The notes beneath the pieces were generated by a model, which had not been told where the DNA came from, ran no database searches, and was given only the letters and a program-made list of their open reading frames with translations. The translations under genes and the position numbers were made by a program. Of a stretch of DNA of 17,417 bases, positions 1 through 5,868 are shown piece after piece. Numbering within the stretch: the stretch's first letter is position 1; each line of letters opens with the position of its first letter. Source of the DNA: CAZXCQ01 sp964639275 (lineage in GTDB: Bacteria; Desulfobacterota; DSM-4660; Desulfatiglandales; Desulfatiglandaceae); the NCBI GenBank assembly GCA_964639275.1, contig CAZXCQ010000124.1, positions 1-17,417 on the forward strand, given 5' to 3'.

Positions 1-138
1 CCTGAACACGCTTTGAGTGAGAAATATGTCACCGAATTTATGAGACGAAGCACTAGGCGACAACACAAACTTGCTTCGCCTGAAAGCGAGGGGGTTCCAC
101 CATCCCCGAAAGGGACAATAATAATAATATGGATATGA
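1..138 (+). other. Left-edge leader with competing hairpins (or tail of an upstream gene)
   Basis: This stretch precedes hemL. It contains several short pairings that cannot all form at once: CGAAGCA (46-52) with TGCTTCG (72-78), AGGCGA (55-60) with TCGCCT (76-81), and CTTGCTT (70-76) with AAGCGAG (84-90, one G-T pair). A second set is GGGG (91-94) with CCCC (104-107), against TCCC (103-106) with GGGA (112-115). No T-tract follows, so this is not a plain terminator. I recognise no known riboswitch class. Frame 1 is also open from base 1 to a TGA at 136-138, so the stretch could instead be the 3' end of a gene outside the window. The predicted peptide (proline- and isoleucine-rich tail) resembles nothing I know. 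Confidence 0.25.
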
Positions 139-163
139 AAAACACGATAGGGGGAATATGGGG

Positions 164-1447
164 ATGAGAGAAAAATCTAGTCTTCTCTTTGAAAGGGCCA
201 ACAGGTGTATCCCGGGTGGAGTCAACAGCCCGGCAAGGGCGGGTAAGGCCGTTGGCATTGACCCGCCGTTTATTGCCAGGGCCGATGGGGCACTGCTCTG
301 GGATGCGGATGGGAATGAATATATCGACTATGTCTGTTCATGGGGGCCGATGATCTTGGGCCATTCCCATCCAGAGGTAGTCCAGGCGTTGGAGCAAAGC
401 ATAAGGCTTGGCACAAGTTATGGCGCTCCAACCGAGCGTGAAGTGGAGATGGCAGAGACAATTGTCCAGATGGTCCCATCCATCGAGATGGTCCGGATGG
501 TCAATTCAGGGACAGAGGCCACCATGAGTGCCCTGCGCCTTGCCAGGGGATATACGGGCAGGGAAAAGATTGTCAAGTTTGATGGTTGTTACCATGGCCA
601 TGCCGACAGCCTGCTGGTATCGGCCGGCTCCGGGGTTGCCACACTGGGCATTCCGGGCAGTCCGGGGGTGCCCCAGGATCTGGCCAGACAAACGATTTCG
701 CTCCCCTTTAATCATCTTGAACCGGTGGAACAGGCCTTTGAACGGTTCGGCAAAGAGATCGCCGCCGTTATTGTGGAGCCGGTTCCCGGAAATATGGGAG
801 TGGTTGTTCCCAGGCAGAAATTTCTGGAGGGTCTTTTGGAGATTACCCGCAAGCACGGCTCTCTCCTTATATTTGACGAGGTGATCAGTGGTTTTAGGGT
901 ATCCCCGGGAGGTGCACAAGAGCTCTTTGGCATCATGCCCGATCTTACATGCCTGGGGAAGATCATCGGGGGGGGTCTGCCGGTGGGGGCATACGGCGGC
1001 AGAAAAGATATCATGTCGCGGATGGCCCCTGAAGGGGACATATACCAGGCAGGGACCCTCTCCGGCAACCCTCTGGCCATGGCCGTCGGTCTGGCCACCC
1101 TGAGGACACTGAGAAGGGGAGAGATTTACAAGGAGCTTGAAGAAAAGACCCGCACACTCTTTTTGGGCCTTGAGCAGGCGGCCAGGGCTGCCGGCATCTC
1201 TTGCGTAATAAACCGCATCGGGTCAATGGGCACGTTCTTCTTTACACCCGACCCTGTGACCGACTTTGAGACGGCCAAGGCCAGTAATCAGGACCTCTTT
1301 AGGGGGTATTACAAGAGGATGCTGGATCAGGGCATATACCTGGCCCCCTCCCCCTTTGAAGCCTGCTTTGTCTCCACGGCCCACAGCCAGGAGATGATCC
1401 GCAAGACCATCAAGTGTGCTGAAAATGCACTTCAGGACCTCGGTTGA
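164..1447 (+). CDS. hemL: Glutamate-1-semialdehyde 2,1-aminomutase
   Basis: A PLP- and PMP-dependent class III aminotransferase-fold enzyme. It converts glutamate-1-semialdehyde to 5-aminolevulinate, the last step of the C5 route to haem, sirohaem and cobalamin, in the cytosol. The protein is full length (427 aa). It carries the family N-terminus LFERANRCIPGGVNSP, the NSGTEATMSALRLAR segment, the cofactor-binding Asp in FDEVISGFR (about residue 238), the PLP lysine in CLGKIIGGGLPVGAYGG (about Lys266) and the GTLSGNPLAM motif. Two in-frame ATGs exist, at 158 and 164. I prefer 164 because the AGGGGG ending at 154 then sits 9 nt upstream, against 3 nt for 158, and MREKSSLLFERA matches usual family starts. 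It is alone on its strand and converges with the next gene. Cobalamin demand by the downstream mutase may be relevant, but that is inference. Confidence 0.97.
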   Translation: MREKSSLLFERANRCIPGGVNSPARAGKAVGIDPPFIARADGALLWDADGNEYIDYVCSWGPMILGHSHPEVVQALEQSIRLGTSYGAPTEREVEMAETIVQMVPSIEMVRMVNSGTEATMSALRLARGYTGREKIVKFDGCYHGHADSLLVSAGSGVATLGIPGSPGVPQDLARQTISLPFNHLEPVEQAFERFGKEIAAVIVEPVPGNMGVVVPRQKFLEGLLEITRKHGSLLIFDEVISGFRVSPGGAQELFGIMPDLTCLGKIIGGGLPVGAYGGRKDIMSRMAPEGDIYQAGTLSGNPLAMAVGLATLRTLRRGEIYKELEEKTRTLFLGLEQAARAAGISCVINRIGSMGTFFFTPDPVTDFETAKASNQDLFRGYYKRMLDQGIYLAPSPFEACFVSTAHSQEMIRKTIKCAENALQDLG

Positions 1448-1458
1448 CCCTGCAACTC

Positions 1459-1475
1459 CCCCCTCCTAAAGGGGG
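1459..1475. terminator. Small GC-rich hairpin between convergent genes
   Basis: CCCCCT (1459-1464) pairs with AGGGGG (1470-1475) around a 5-nt loop, in the 36-nt gap between the convergent ends of hemL and the downstream membrane protein gene. Its location suits a shared terminator, but neither side has a T-tract, so intrinsic termination is uncertain. Confidence 0.35.
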
Positions 1476-1483
1476 AAGAGTGC

Positions 1484-1999
1484 TTACCGGTAATGGACAT
1501 TGGCCTCCACAGGACCGGTCGTATCGATCACATCTTTTGCCCTGGCAACATCTTCCTTTGTGCCATGGACGATGACAAGAAACTTGTCGGCCTTCACGGC
1601 CGTCTCATACTTGATGACACTGTCCTTGGGAATCCCGATGCTATAAAGCCCCGCACCCAGGGCACTCAGACCACCGACAACCACTGCGGTCTCTATGGCC
1701 CCCAGGATCCAGCCGCCCACCGGACCCAGTGCCACAATGTGCCCAACACCGGGGACAAAAAAGAGGGCTGACCCGAACAGGATCCCCCACAGTCCACCCC
1801 AGAAGGCCCCCCACTTGCCCCAGAACTTCATGCGGTCACCGGCGTTGTAGTAACCGACGCCCTTCTCTTCAGCATGATAGTCCTTGCCCAGAATGGAGAG
1901 CTTTTTCATGTCGATGCCCGATTTCTCCAGCTCCTTGATGGCCGCCTCGGCCTCGGTGTGTGTGTTGTAGACGGCAACTGCCGCATTCTCCTTTGCCAT
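1484..1999 (-). CDS. Glycine-rich membrane-associated stress-type protein (GSP17M/DUF1269-like)
   Basis: 171 aa. The N-terminus (residues 1-40, AVAVYNTHTEAEAAIKELEKSGIDMKKLSILGKD) has the beta-alpha-beta pattern of the general-stress-protein 17M-like domain. The middle (about 62-122) is hydrophobic and glycine-rich with GxxxG-type spacing (WGAFWGGLWGILFGSALFFVPGVG, then a second segment around 90-120), so one or two membrane hairpins are likely. The C-terminus (about 125-171) returns to a soluble ferredoxin-like half (KADKFLVIVHGTKEDVARAKDVI). Related proteins are often annotated as DUF1269 or general stress proteins with no defined biochemical role. The start is well supported: GAGGAGG lies 8 nt before the ATG. 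It follows the second acyl-CoA dehydrogenase by 146 nt containing a strong hairpin, so it may be transcribed separately. No function is assigned. Confidence 0.8.
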   Translation of the reverse strand: MAKENAAVAVYNTHTEAEAAIKELEKSGIDMKKLSILGKDYHAEEKGVGYYNAGDRMKFWGKWGAFWGGLWGILFGSALFFVPGVGHIVALGPVGGWILGAIETAVVVGGLSALGAGLYSIGIPKDSVIKYETAVKADKFLVIVHGTKEDVARAKDVIDTTGPVEANVHYR

Positions 2000-2025
2000 G
2001 TGCTACACCTCCTCAAACAAATTTT

Positions 2026-2063
2026 TTCGTATCAATTTGGCTTTCATCAAGATTGGAATTGAG
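2026..2063. repeat. Degenerate intergenic repeat, copy similar to 5760-5790
   Basis: The segment begins TTCGTATCAA and ends GAATTGA. A stretch between the two mutase subunit genes (5760-5790) shares TTCGTATCAA, then TTTG, a GCT-T-rich middle and GAATTGA, in the same orientation. The matches are short and gapped, so this is suggestive only. Confidence 0.3.
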
Positions 2064-2066
2064 ACA

Positions 2067-2097
2067 GGGCAATGGGGGTTCGGAATCCCCATTGCCC
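2067..2097. repeat. Near-perfect 14-bp hairpin (palindromic element)
   Basis: GGGCAATGGGG (2067-2077) is the exact reverse complement of 2087-2097. The stem extends through one G-T and two T-A pairs to a 3-nt loop at 2081-2083. It lies downstream of the acyl-CoA dehydrogenase on the - strand, so it could stabilise or end that transcript. No T-run follows on either strand, so it does not fit an intrinsic terminator. Its right arm is part of the 40-bp repeat shared with 10874-10913. Confidence 0.6.
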
Positions 2098-2120
2098 GGG
2101 TTTCGAAAGGCTAAAATGTT
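2081..2120 (-). repeat. 40-bp dispersed repeat, copy 1 (inverted relative to copy 2)
   Basis: Read on the - strand, this 40-mer starts AACATTTTAGCC and ends GGGCAATGGGGATTCCG. It matches 10874-10913 on the + strand at 36 of 40 positions without gaps. In both places the GGGCAATGGGG part pairs with a nearby complementary arm. It looks like a REP/MITE-type intergenic palindromic repeat. Confidence 0.65.
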
Positions 2121-2145
2121 ACCTTTCATCAAAATTGGCACCTGC

Positions 2146-3288
2146 CTACTTTCCTATGACATGGTTGGCAATCACCCTTCTCTGAATCTCCGAGGTTCCC
2201 TCATAGATGGTAAAGACCCTTGCGTCCCGATAATATCTCTCGAGCGGGAACTCTCGGATGTAGCCATATCCCCCATGAATCTGAAGGGCTTGATAGGCCA
2301 CCTTATTTGCCATTTCAGAGGCAAAGACCTTTGCCATCGAGGCAGCGGCGGAAAAGTCCTCTCCCTGGTCCTTCATGGCCGCTGCGTTAAATGTCAGCAA
2401 CCTTGCGGCCTCCACCTGGGTGGCCATGTCCGCGATCATCCACCGTATCCCCTGAAACCTTGCAATCGGTTTATTAAACTGGACTCGCTCTTTTGCATAG
2501 GTAACAGCAGCATCAAGACATGCCTGGGCCAGCCCCACGGATTGAGAGGCGATCCCGATGCGCCCGCCATCCAGAGAGGCCATGGCAATGACAAAACCAT
2601 CCCCCTCCCGTCCCAGGAGATTTTCCGCCGGTACCCGGCAATCTTCAAAGATCAACTCCACGGTATCAGAGGCGCGAAGCCCCATCTTTTCTTCCTCTCT
2701 TCCCACAGAAAATCCGGGAGTCCCCTTCTCAACCACAAAGGCGCTGATCCCGCCATGTCTCTTGGCCCTGTCCGTATAAGCGGTCACCACGGTGATGTGC
2801 GAGTTCTTCCCTGAAGTAATAAACATCTTTGCACCGTTGATGACGTAGTGGTCGCCGTCCCTGACCGCCTTTGACTTCTGGCTGGCGGGATCAGATCCGG
2901 CCCCTGCCTCCGTAAGGGCAAAAGACCCGATCTTGCTCCCTGTTGCAAGGGACTTCAGATAGGTCTCTTTTAAATATTCCGATCCGTAGAGATAAATGGG
3001 GCCGCAGGCCACCGAGTTATGGACCGACATGACCACGGCGGTGGAGGCGCAGGCATAGGCAACCTCCTGTAAGGCCACCGAATAGCTGACGGTATCGACC
3101 CCTGCCCCATTGTATTCGGGCGGGACACTCATCCCCATCAGGCCCAGTTCGCCCATCTTCTTCAGGATTTCCGCTGGGAACTCCCCGGTCCTGTCCCTCT
3201 CTGCAGCGGTCGGGAGGATCTCCTCCCTGGCAAAGTCCCTGACCATCGCCCGGATCATTCGCTGTTCTTCAGTGAGTTGATAGGCCAT
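2146..3288 (-). CDS. Acyl-CoA dehydrogenase (second copy)
   Basis: 380 aa, the usual length for a short- or branched-chain acyl-CoA dehydrogenase. These flavoenzymes oxidise acyl-CoA to trans-2-enoyl-CoA and pass electrons to ETF. The N-terminal helical domain begins MAYQLTEEQRMIRAMVRDFA. The FAD/substrate signature is ALTEAGAGSDPA (about 124-135), followed by MFITSG (155-160). The C-terminal helical domain carries the QIHGGYGY motif and the catalytic base Glu363 in YEGTSEIQR. It lies 48 nt after the XRE-cupin regulator gene, so the two are probably co-transcribed. It shares the overall pattern of the dehydrogenase at 7619-8761, but sequence around the substrate pocket differs, so a different chain length or branching is plausible. 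Sequence alone does not give the substrate. The Shine-Dalgarno before the ATG is weak. Confidence 0.95.
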   Translation of the reverse strand: MAYQLTEEQRMIRAMVRDFAREEILPTAAERDRTGEFPAEILKKMGELGLMGMSVPPEYNGAGVDTVSYSVALQEVAYACASTAVVMSVHNSVACGPIYLYGSEYLKETYLKSLATGSKIGSFALTEAGAGSDPASQKSKAVRDGDHYVINGAKMFITSGKNSHITVVTAYTDRAKRHGGISAFVVEKGTPGFSVGREEEKMGLRASDTVELIFEDCRVPAENLLGREGDGFVIAMASLDGGRIGIASQSVGLAQACLDAAVTYAKERVQFNKPIARFQGIRWMIADMATQVEAARLLTFNAAAMKDQGEDFSAAASMAKVFASEMANKVAYQALQIHGGYGYIREFPLERYYRDARVFTIYEGTSEIQRRVIANHVIGK

Positions 3289-3336
3289 AATCTATCATAC
3301 AACCGTTTCCAAACCTGAAACCTGGCTCAAGCCCCC

Positions 3337-3885
3337 TTAAGGCGTATAGAGTACAACCAGAAGTTCGGCCTCCTCAGAGCTGATATTCCGGAGTCTATGG
3401 ACAATGGAAGAGTTAAAATGGATGCACTCATCAGGACCAAGGATGTTCCTGTTCTCACCCACCGTCACCTCAACCCTCCCCTTCAGGACATACTGAAATT
3501 CCTCACCCATATGCTGATAACTGATTGCCTTATGTTCCGATTTGGGATCGATCGTGATCTTAAATGCCTTGAGGTGTTTATGCCGCGCCTCCGGGGTGAG
3601 GGTTTGATAGCTATAGGCCTCGGTTCTCTTTTGATAATCATCGGCGGATTTCTTGCCCGCGCGTTTCTTCTCTTCCCTCAGCAGGATGCTTGAATCGATC
3701 TCGAGGGCCCGTGACAGCTGCAAGATAACAGATACAGGGGGCATGATCTCCCCCTTTTCGAGCTGGGAGATATACTTTGAGGCCAGTCCGGTCTCATTGG
3801 CCAGATGCTTGAGCGTAAGACCCTTCTCCTTCCTCAGCTTCATAAGCCTTTTTCCAATGGGCTGTGCTTTGGTGCGGCGTGCCAT
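3337..3885 (-). CDS. XRE-family regulator with C-terminal cupin domain
   Basis: 182 aa from the chosen start. Residues about 10-66 form an XRE helix-turn-helix (GKRLMKLRKEKGLTLKHLANETGLASKYISQLEKG). Residues about 105-180 form a cupin barrel with HMGEEFQYVLKGRVEV (His125, Glu129) and a second histidine motif (His156, His163), typical of small-molecule- or metal-sensing XRE-cupin repressors. The frame is open to a GTG at 3894. That codon lies inside the Shine-Dalgarno GGAGGT (3893-3898), and the ATG at 3885 is 7 nt downstream of it, so 3885 is the likely start. It sits between the mutase genes and the second acyl-CoA dehydrogenase, 48 nt upstream of the latter. Control of the surrounding acyl-CoA genes is inferred from position only; the ligand is unknown. 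Confidence 0.92.
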   Translation of the reverse strand: MARRTKAQPIGKRLMKLRKEKGLTLKHLANETGLASKYISQLEKGEIMPPVSVILQLSRALEIDSSILLREEKKRAGKKSADDYQKRTEAYSYQTLTPEARHKHLKAFKITIDPKSEHKAISYQHMGEEFQYVLKGRVEVTVGENRNILGPDECIHFNSSIVHRLRNISSEEAELLVVLYTP

Positions 3886-3892
3886 CTGATTC

Positions 3893-3898
3893 ACCTCC
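3893..3898 (-). promoter_or_regulatory. Shine-Dalgarno deciding the XRE-cupin start
   Basis: GGAGGT on the - strand, 7 nt before the ATG at 3885. It overlaps the longer-frame GTG at 3894, which argues against that upstream start. Confidence 0.7.
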
Positions 3899-3912
3899 CT
3901 TTAACTTTTGTG

Positions 3913-3925
3913 ACACACTGTGTGT
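3913..3925. promoter_or_regulatory. Candidate operator upstream of the XRE-cupin gene
   Basis: ACACAC-T-GTGTGT is a perfect 6-bp inverted repeat with a single central base. It lies 28 nt upstream of the regulator's ATG, where an autoregulatory operator would be expected. A second, weaker inverted repeat, CTCAG-N9-CTGAG, is at 3952-3970. No convincing -10/-35 pair was seen. The role is inferred from symmetry and position. Confidence 0.35.
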
Positions 3926-4020
3926 AATAGAGCGGTCCACAAACCAAGGACCTCAGTCAAGGAATCTGAGAAGAGTTAATTAACAACTTTAAATAAGATA
4001 GACAAGACCCCGAAATATAA

Positions 4021-4287
4021 TCATTCCTTTTTGTCTCTTGTCTTTTTGCAGGCCCTCATCATCCGAAAGACAAAACCGAGCATGAGCGTGGCGCTGACAA
4101 GGATAATCAGATTTGAGGCAAAAAAGGTCATGACAAAATATGCCGGATCTTCCAGCCGATAGGCTGCCTTCAGAAGGTTGATCCCAAAGATGAGAAAGAA
4201 GCATCCCACCAGTGTAAGGATGACCTGTCGTATCCACCAAAAAATGCCCTGCATGGGGATTTCAATGTCTCCGGCCCGAAATGCCAT
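4021..4287 (-). CDS. Small two-helix membrane protein of unknown function
   Basis: 88 aa. Two hydrophobic segments are visible: about residues 16-36 (IRQVILTLVGCFFLIFGINLL) and about 49-74 (YFVMTFFASNLIILVSATLMLGFVF). They are separated by a short charged loop (KAAYRLEDPA). The C-terminus is strongly basic (RMMRACKKTRDKKE), which suggests an inside tail by the positive-inside rule. I do not recognise the family. It follows meaB by 44 nt on the same strand, so it is probably co-transcribed with the mutase genes. The ATG at 4287 has only a distant AAGGTGA upstream; an internal ATG at residue 12 is an alternative start. Conditions favouring a real gene are the clean amphipathic layout and operon position. 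Confidence 0.65.
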   Translation of the reverse strand: MAFRAGDIEIPMQGIFWWIRQVILTLVGCFFLIFGINLLKAAYRLEDPAYFVMTFFASNLIILVSATLMLGFVFRMMRACKKTRDKKE

Positions 4288-4331
4288 AAGGACGGAGGAT
4301 CACCTTCTAATACGGACAGATAAAGTGGGCG

Positions 4332-5300
4332 TCAAGCTGTATTAACCCGTAATGCGGGGAGGACCAGTTCGTCACAGGCCGAATAAGGGTCTGTCTTTCC
4401 CTCCATAATGGTCTGCACCGCCCTGTCAAAATCACCCGTTTCTGTCAGTCTGTTGAGCACCTCTTCTATGAGACGGTTCTTTACCATCTCCCTCAATTCC
4501 TCTCGCACCTTGTCTTTGCTTTTCCTCAATTCCAGACCTTTGGCCTTCTTTTTCAGATACCTCCTGTGCTTCTCAACCTCTTCCAGGAACTCCTCAACCC
4601 CTTTGTCAAAGACGGCCTCTGTCTTCAAAATGGGTGGCTTCCATTTGCCGCCCTCATACTTCTTTTGATCCATGTCAATCATCAACCGCAGATCGCTTAG
4701 CGTCTTGTCAGTCCCTTCCCGATCTGCCTTGTTGATAATAAATATGTCACCGGTCTCGAGAATACCCGCCTTTATGGCCTGGATGTCATCTCCCATTCCC
4801 GGAATAACCACAATGACAGTGGTATGGGCGGTCTTGACCACATCCACCTCATCCTGTCCAACCCCGACGGTCTCAACGATAATGTAGTCCTTTCCCATGG
4901 CATCCAGGACATCAATGGCGCTGCGGGTGGATTGCGTCAATCCCCCGAAATGACCGCGTGTGGCCAGCGAACGGATAAACACCCCCGGGTCCATGCTGTG
5001 CCGTTGCATCCTCACGCGATCACCAAGGATCGCCCCTCCGCTAAACGGACTCGTGGGATCAACGGCCAGAACGCCAACCGTCTTATCTCTTTTTCTCAAA
5101 TGACTCACCATCTGATCGACCAAGGTACTCTTCCCCACACCGGGTGCCCCGGTAATACCAATCACGTATGCCTTTCCCGTATAGGGATAAAGCCCCTTAA
5201 GGGTCTCCCTTACCCCTGGGATCCCATCATCTATGTCCCGGATAAGACGGGCCACAGATCTCACATCCCCGGCCACTACCTTTTTCACAACATCTTCCAT
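4332..5300 (-). CDS. meaB: MeaB-type G-protein chaperone of B12-dependent acyl-CoA mutase
   Basis: 322 aa SIMIBI-class GTPase of the MeaB/ArgK/MMAA family. These proteins bind acyl-CoA mutases, gate delivery of adenosylcobalamin and protect the enzyme from inactivation. Visible motifs are the Walker A GAPGVGKST (51-59), the switch-region DPTSPFSGGAILGDR (81-95), the Walker B region ETVGVGQDEVDV (143-154) and the base-recognition NKAD (190-193). The C-terminal arm used for dimerisation in the family (about 255-322) is present. The start is 12 nt after the stop of the B12-binding subunit, and the GAGGTGA ribosome site overlaps that stop, so the two are probably translationally coupled. Being next to a split mutase strongly suggests this is its dedicated partner. 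It is freestanding, unlike the fused chaperone in IcmF proteins. Confidence 0.95.
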   Translation of the reverse strand: MEDVVKKVVAGDVRSVARLIRDIDDGIPGVRETLKGLYPYTGKAYVIGITGAPGVGKSTLVDQMVSHLRKRDKTVGVLAVDPTSPFSGGAILGDRVRMQRHSMDPGVFIRSLATRGHFGGLTQSTRSAIDVLDAMGKDYIIVETVGVGQDEVDVVKTAHTTVIVVIPGMGDDIQAIKAGILETGDIFIINKADREGTDKTLSDLRLMIDMDQKKYEGGKWKPPILKTEAVFDKGVEEFLEEVEKHRRYLKKKAKGLELRKSKDKVREELREMVKNRLIEEVLNRLTETGDFDRAVQTIMEGKTDPYSACDELVLPALRVNTA

Positions 5301-5312
5301 GATAATCTATTT

Positions 5313-5717
5313 TCACCTCGGCTTTACATTTTCTTCAACCCATTTCACGATCGCTTCCAGCCTCGTCCCGGGGGTAAAGATCTCTTTAATGCCCTTCTCT
5401 TTGAGCATCTCAATATCTTCATCAGGGACAATCCCCCCGCCGCAGACCACAATGTCATCGGCCCCCCTTTCCCGCAGAAGCTCGACAGTCCTTGGAAAGA
5501 GATACTTGTGCGCCCCGGCCAGGCTGGAAAGCCCTATCATGTCTACGTCTTCCTGGATAGCAGCCTCAACAATCTCCTCAGGGGTCTGATGGAGCCCTGT
5601 GTAGACCACTTCAAAACCCGCATCCCGATACGCCCTCGCGATAATCCTGGCCCCTCGATCATGACCATCCAGACCCGGCTTGGCCACCATCACCCTGACT
5701 CTTCTCTTTTGTTCCAT
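5313..5717 (-). CDS. icmB: B12-binding small subunit of acyl-CoA mutase
   Basis: 134 aa, the expected size for a freestanding cobalamin-binding subunit of a split mutase. The base-off/His-on motif DxHxxG is present as DGHDRG (Asp17, His19, Gly22). It is followed by the second motif SSLAG (about 64-68) and the glycine-rich CGGGIVP (about 92-98), all typical of the Rossmann-like B12 domain. His19 would be the lower axial ligand to cobalt. It lies between the large subunit and meaB and should pair with the large subunit. The small-subunit sequence does not separate isobutyryl-, hydroxyisobutyryl- and methylmalonyl-CoA mutases; the symbol rests on active-site residues in the partner. A GAGAGGAG ribosome site lies just upstream of the ATG. 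Confidence 0.93.
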   Translation of the reverse strand: MEQKRRVRVMVAKPGLDGHDRGARIIARAYRDAGFEVVYTGLHQTPEEIVEAAIQEDVDMIGLSSLAGAHKYLFPRTVELLRERGADDIVVCGGGIVPDEDIEMLKEKGIKEIFTPGTRLEAIVKWVEENVKPR

Positions 5718-5759
5718 AAACTCCTCTCACATGGATTCCTGATTTCCCACATTCCTCAA

Positions 5760-5790
5760 TTCGTATCAAATTTGCTCTTTTCAGAATTGA
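5760..5790. repeat. Degenerate intergenic repeat between the mutase subunit genes
   Basis: Starts TTCGTATCAAATTTG and ends GAATTGA, resembling 2026-2063 in the same orientation. It is followed by AGGTTTCG; the other locus has a hairpin and then GGTTTCG at the equivalent point. The 151-nt gap between the mutase genes (5718-5868) shows no coding frame of note. Confidence 0.3.
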
Positions 5791-5868
5791 AGGTTTCGCA
5801 AAAACCCATCAATCGAAGATGGCCCAAAGCTGAGATGGGAAAATGTCAGTTTATTTTTAAACGAGCCC

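Larger units (their letters stand above)
2041..2138. repeat. Direct 16-bp repeats bracketing a long hairpin
   Basis: CTTTCATCAAGATTGG (2041-2056) recurs as CTTTCATCAAAATTGG (2123-2138), 15 of 16 identical. The two lie on either side of the hairpin at 2067-2097. Together they look like a small composite intergenic element in the gap between the second acyl-CoA dehydrogenase and the GSP17M-like gene. There is no coding potential. Confidence 0.5.

Noticed and set aside
2067..2097. Hairpin as an intrinsic terminator
   Set aside because: The stem is strong, but neither strand has a T-tract after it, and its arm recurs elsewhere as a dispersed repeat. Kept as a repeat element instead.
1960..2814. 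+ strand open frame (284 codons) over the intergenic hairpin and the acyl-CoA dehydrogenase
   Set aside because: It overlaps the conserved C-terminal half of the dehydrogenase in antisense and runs through the repeat region; no motif or start signal.
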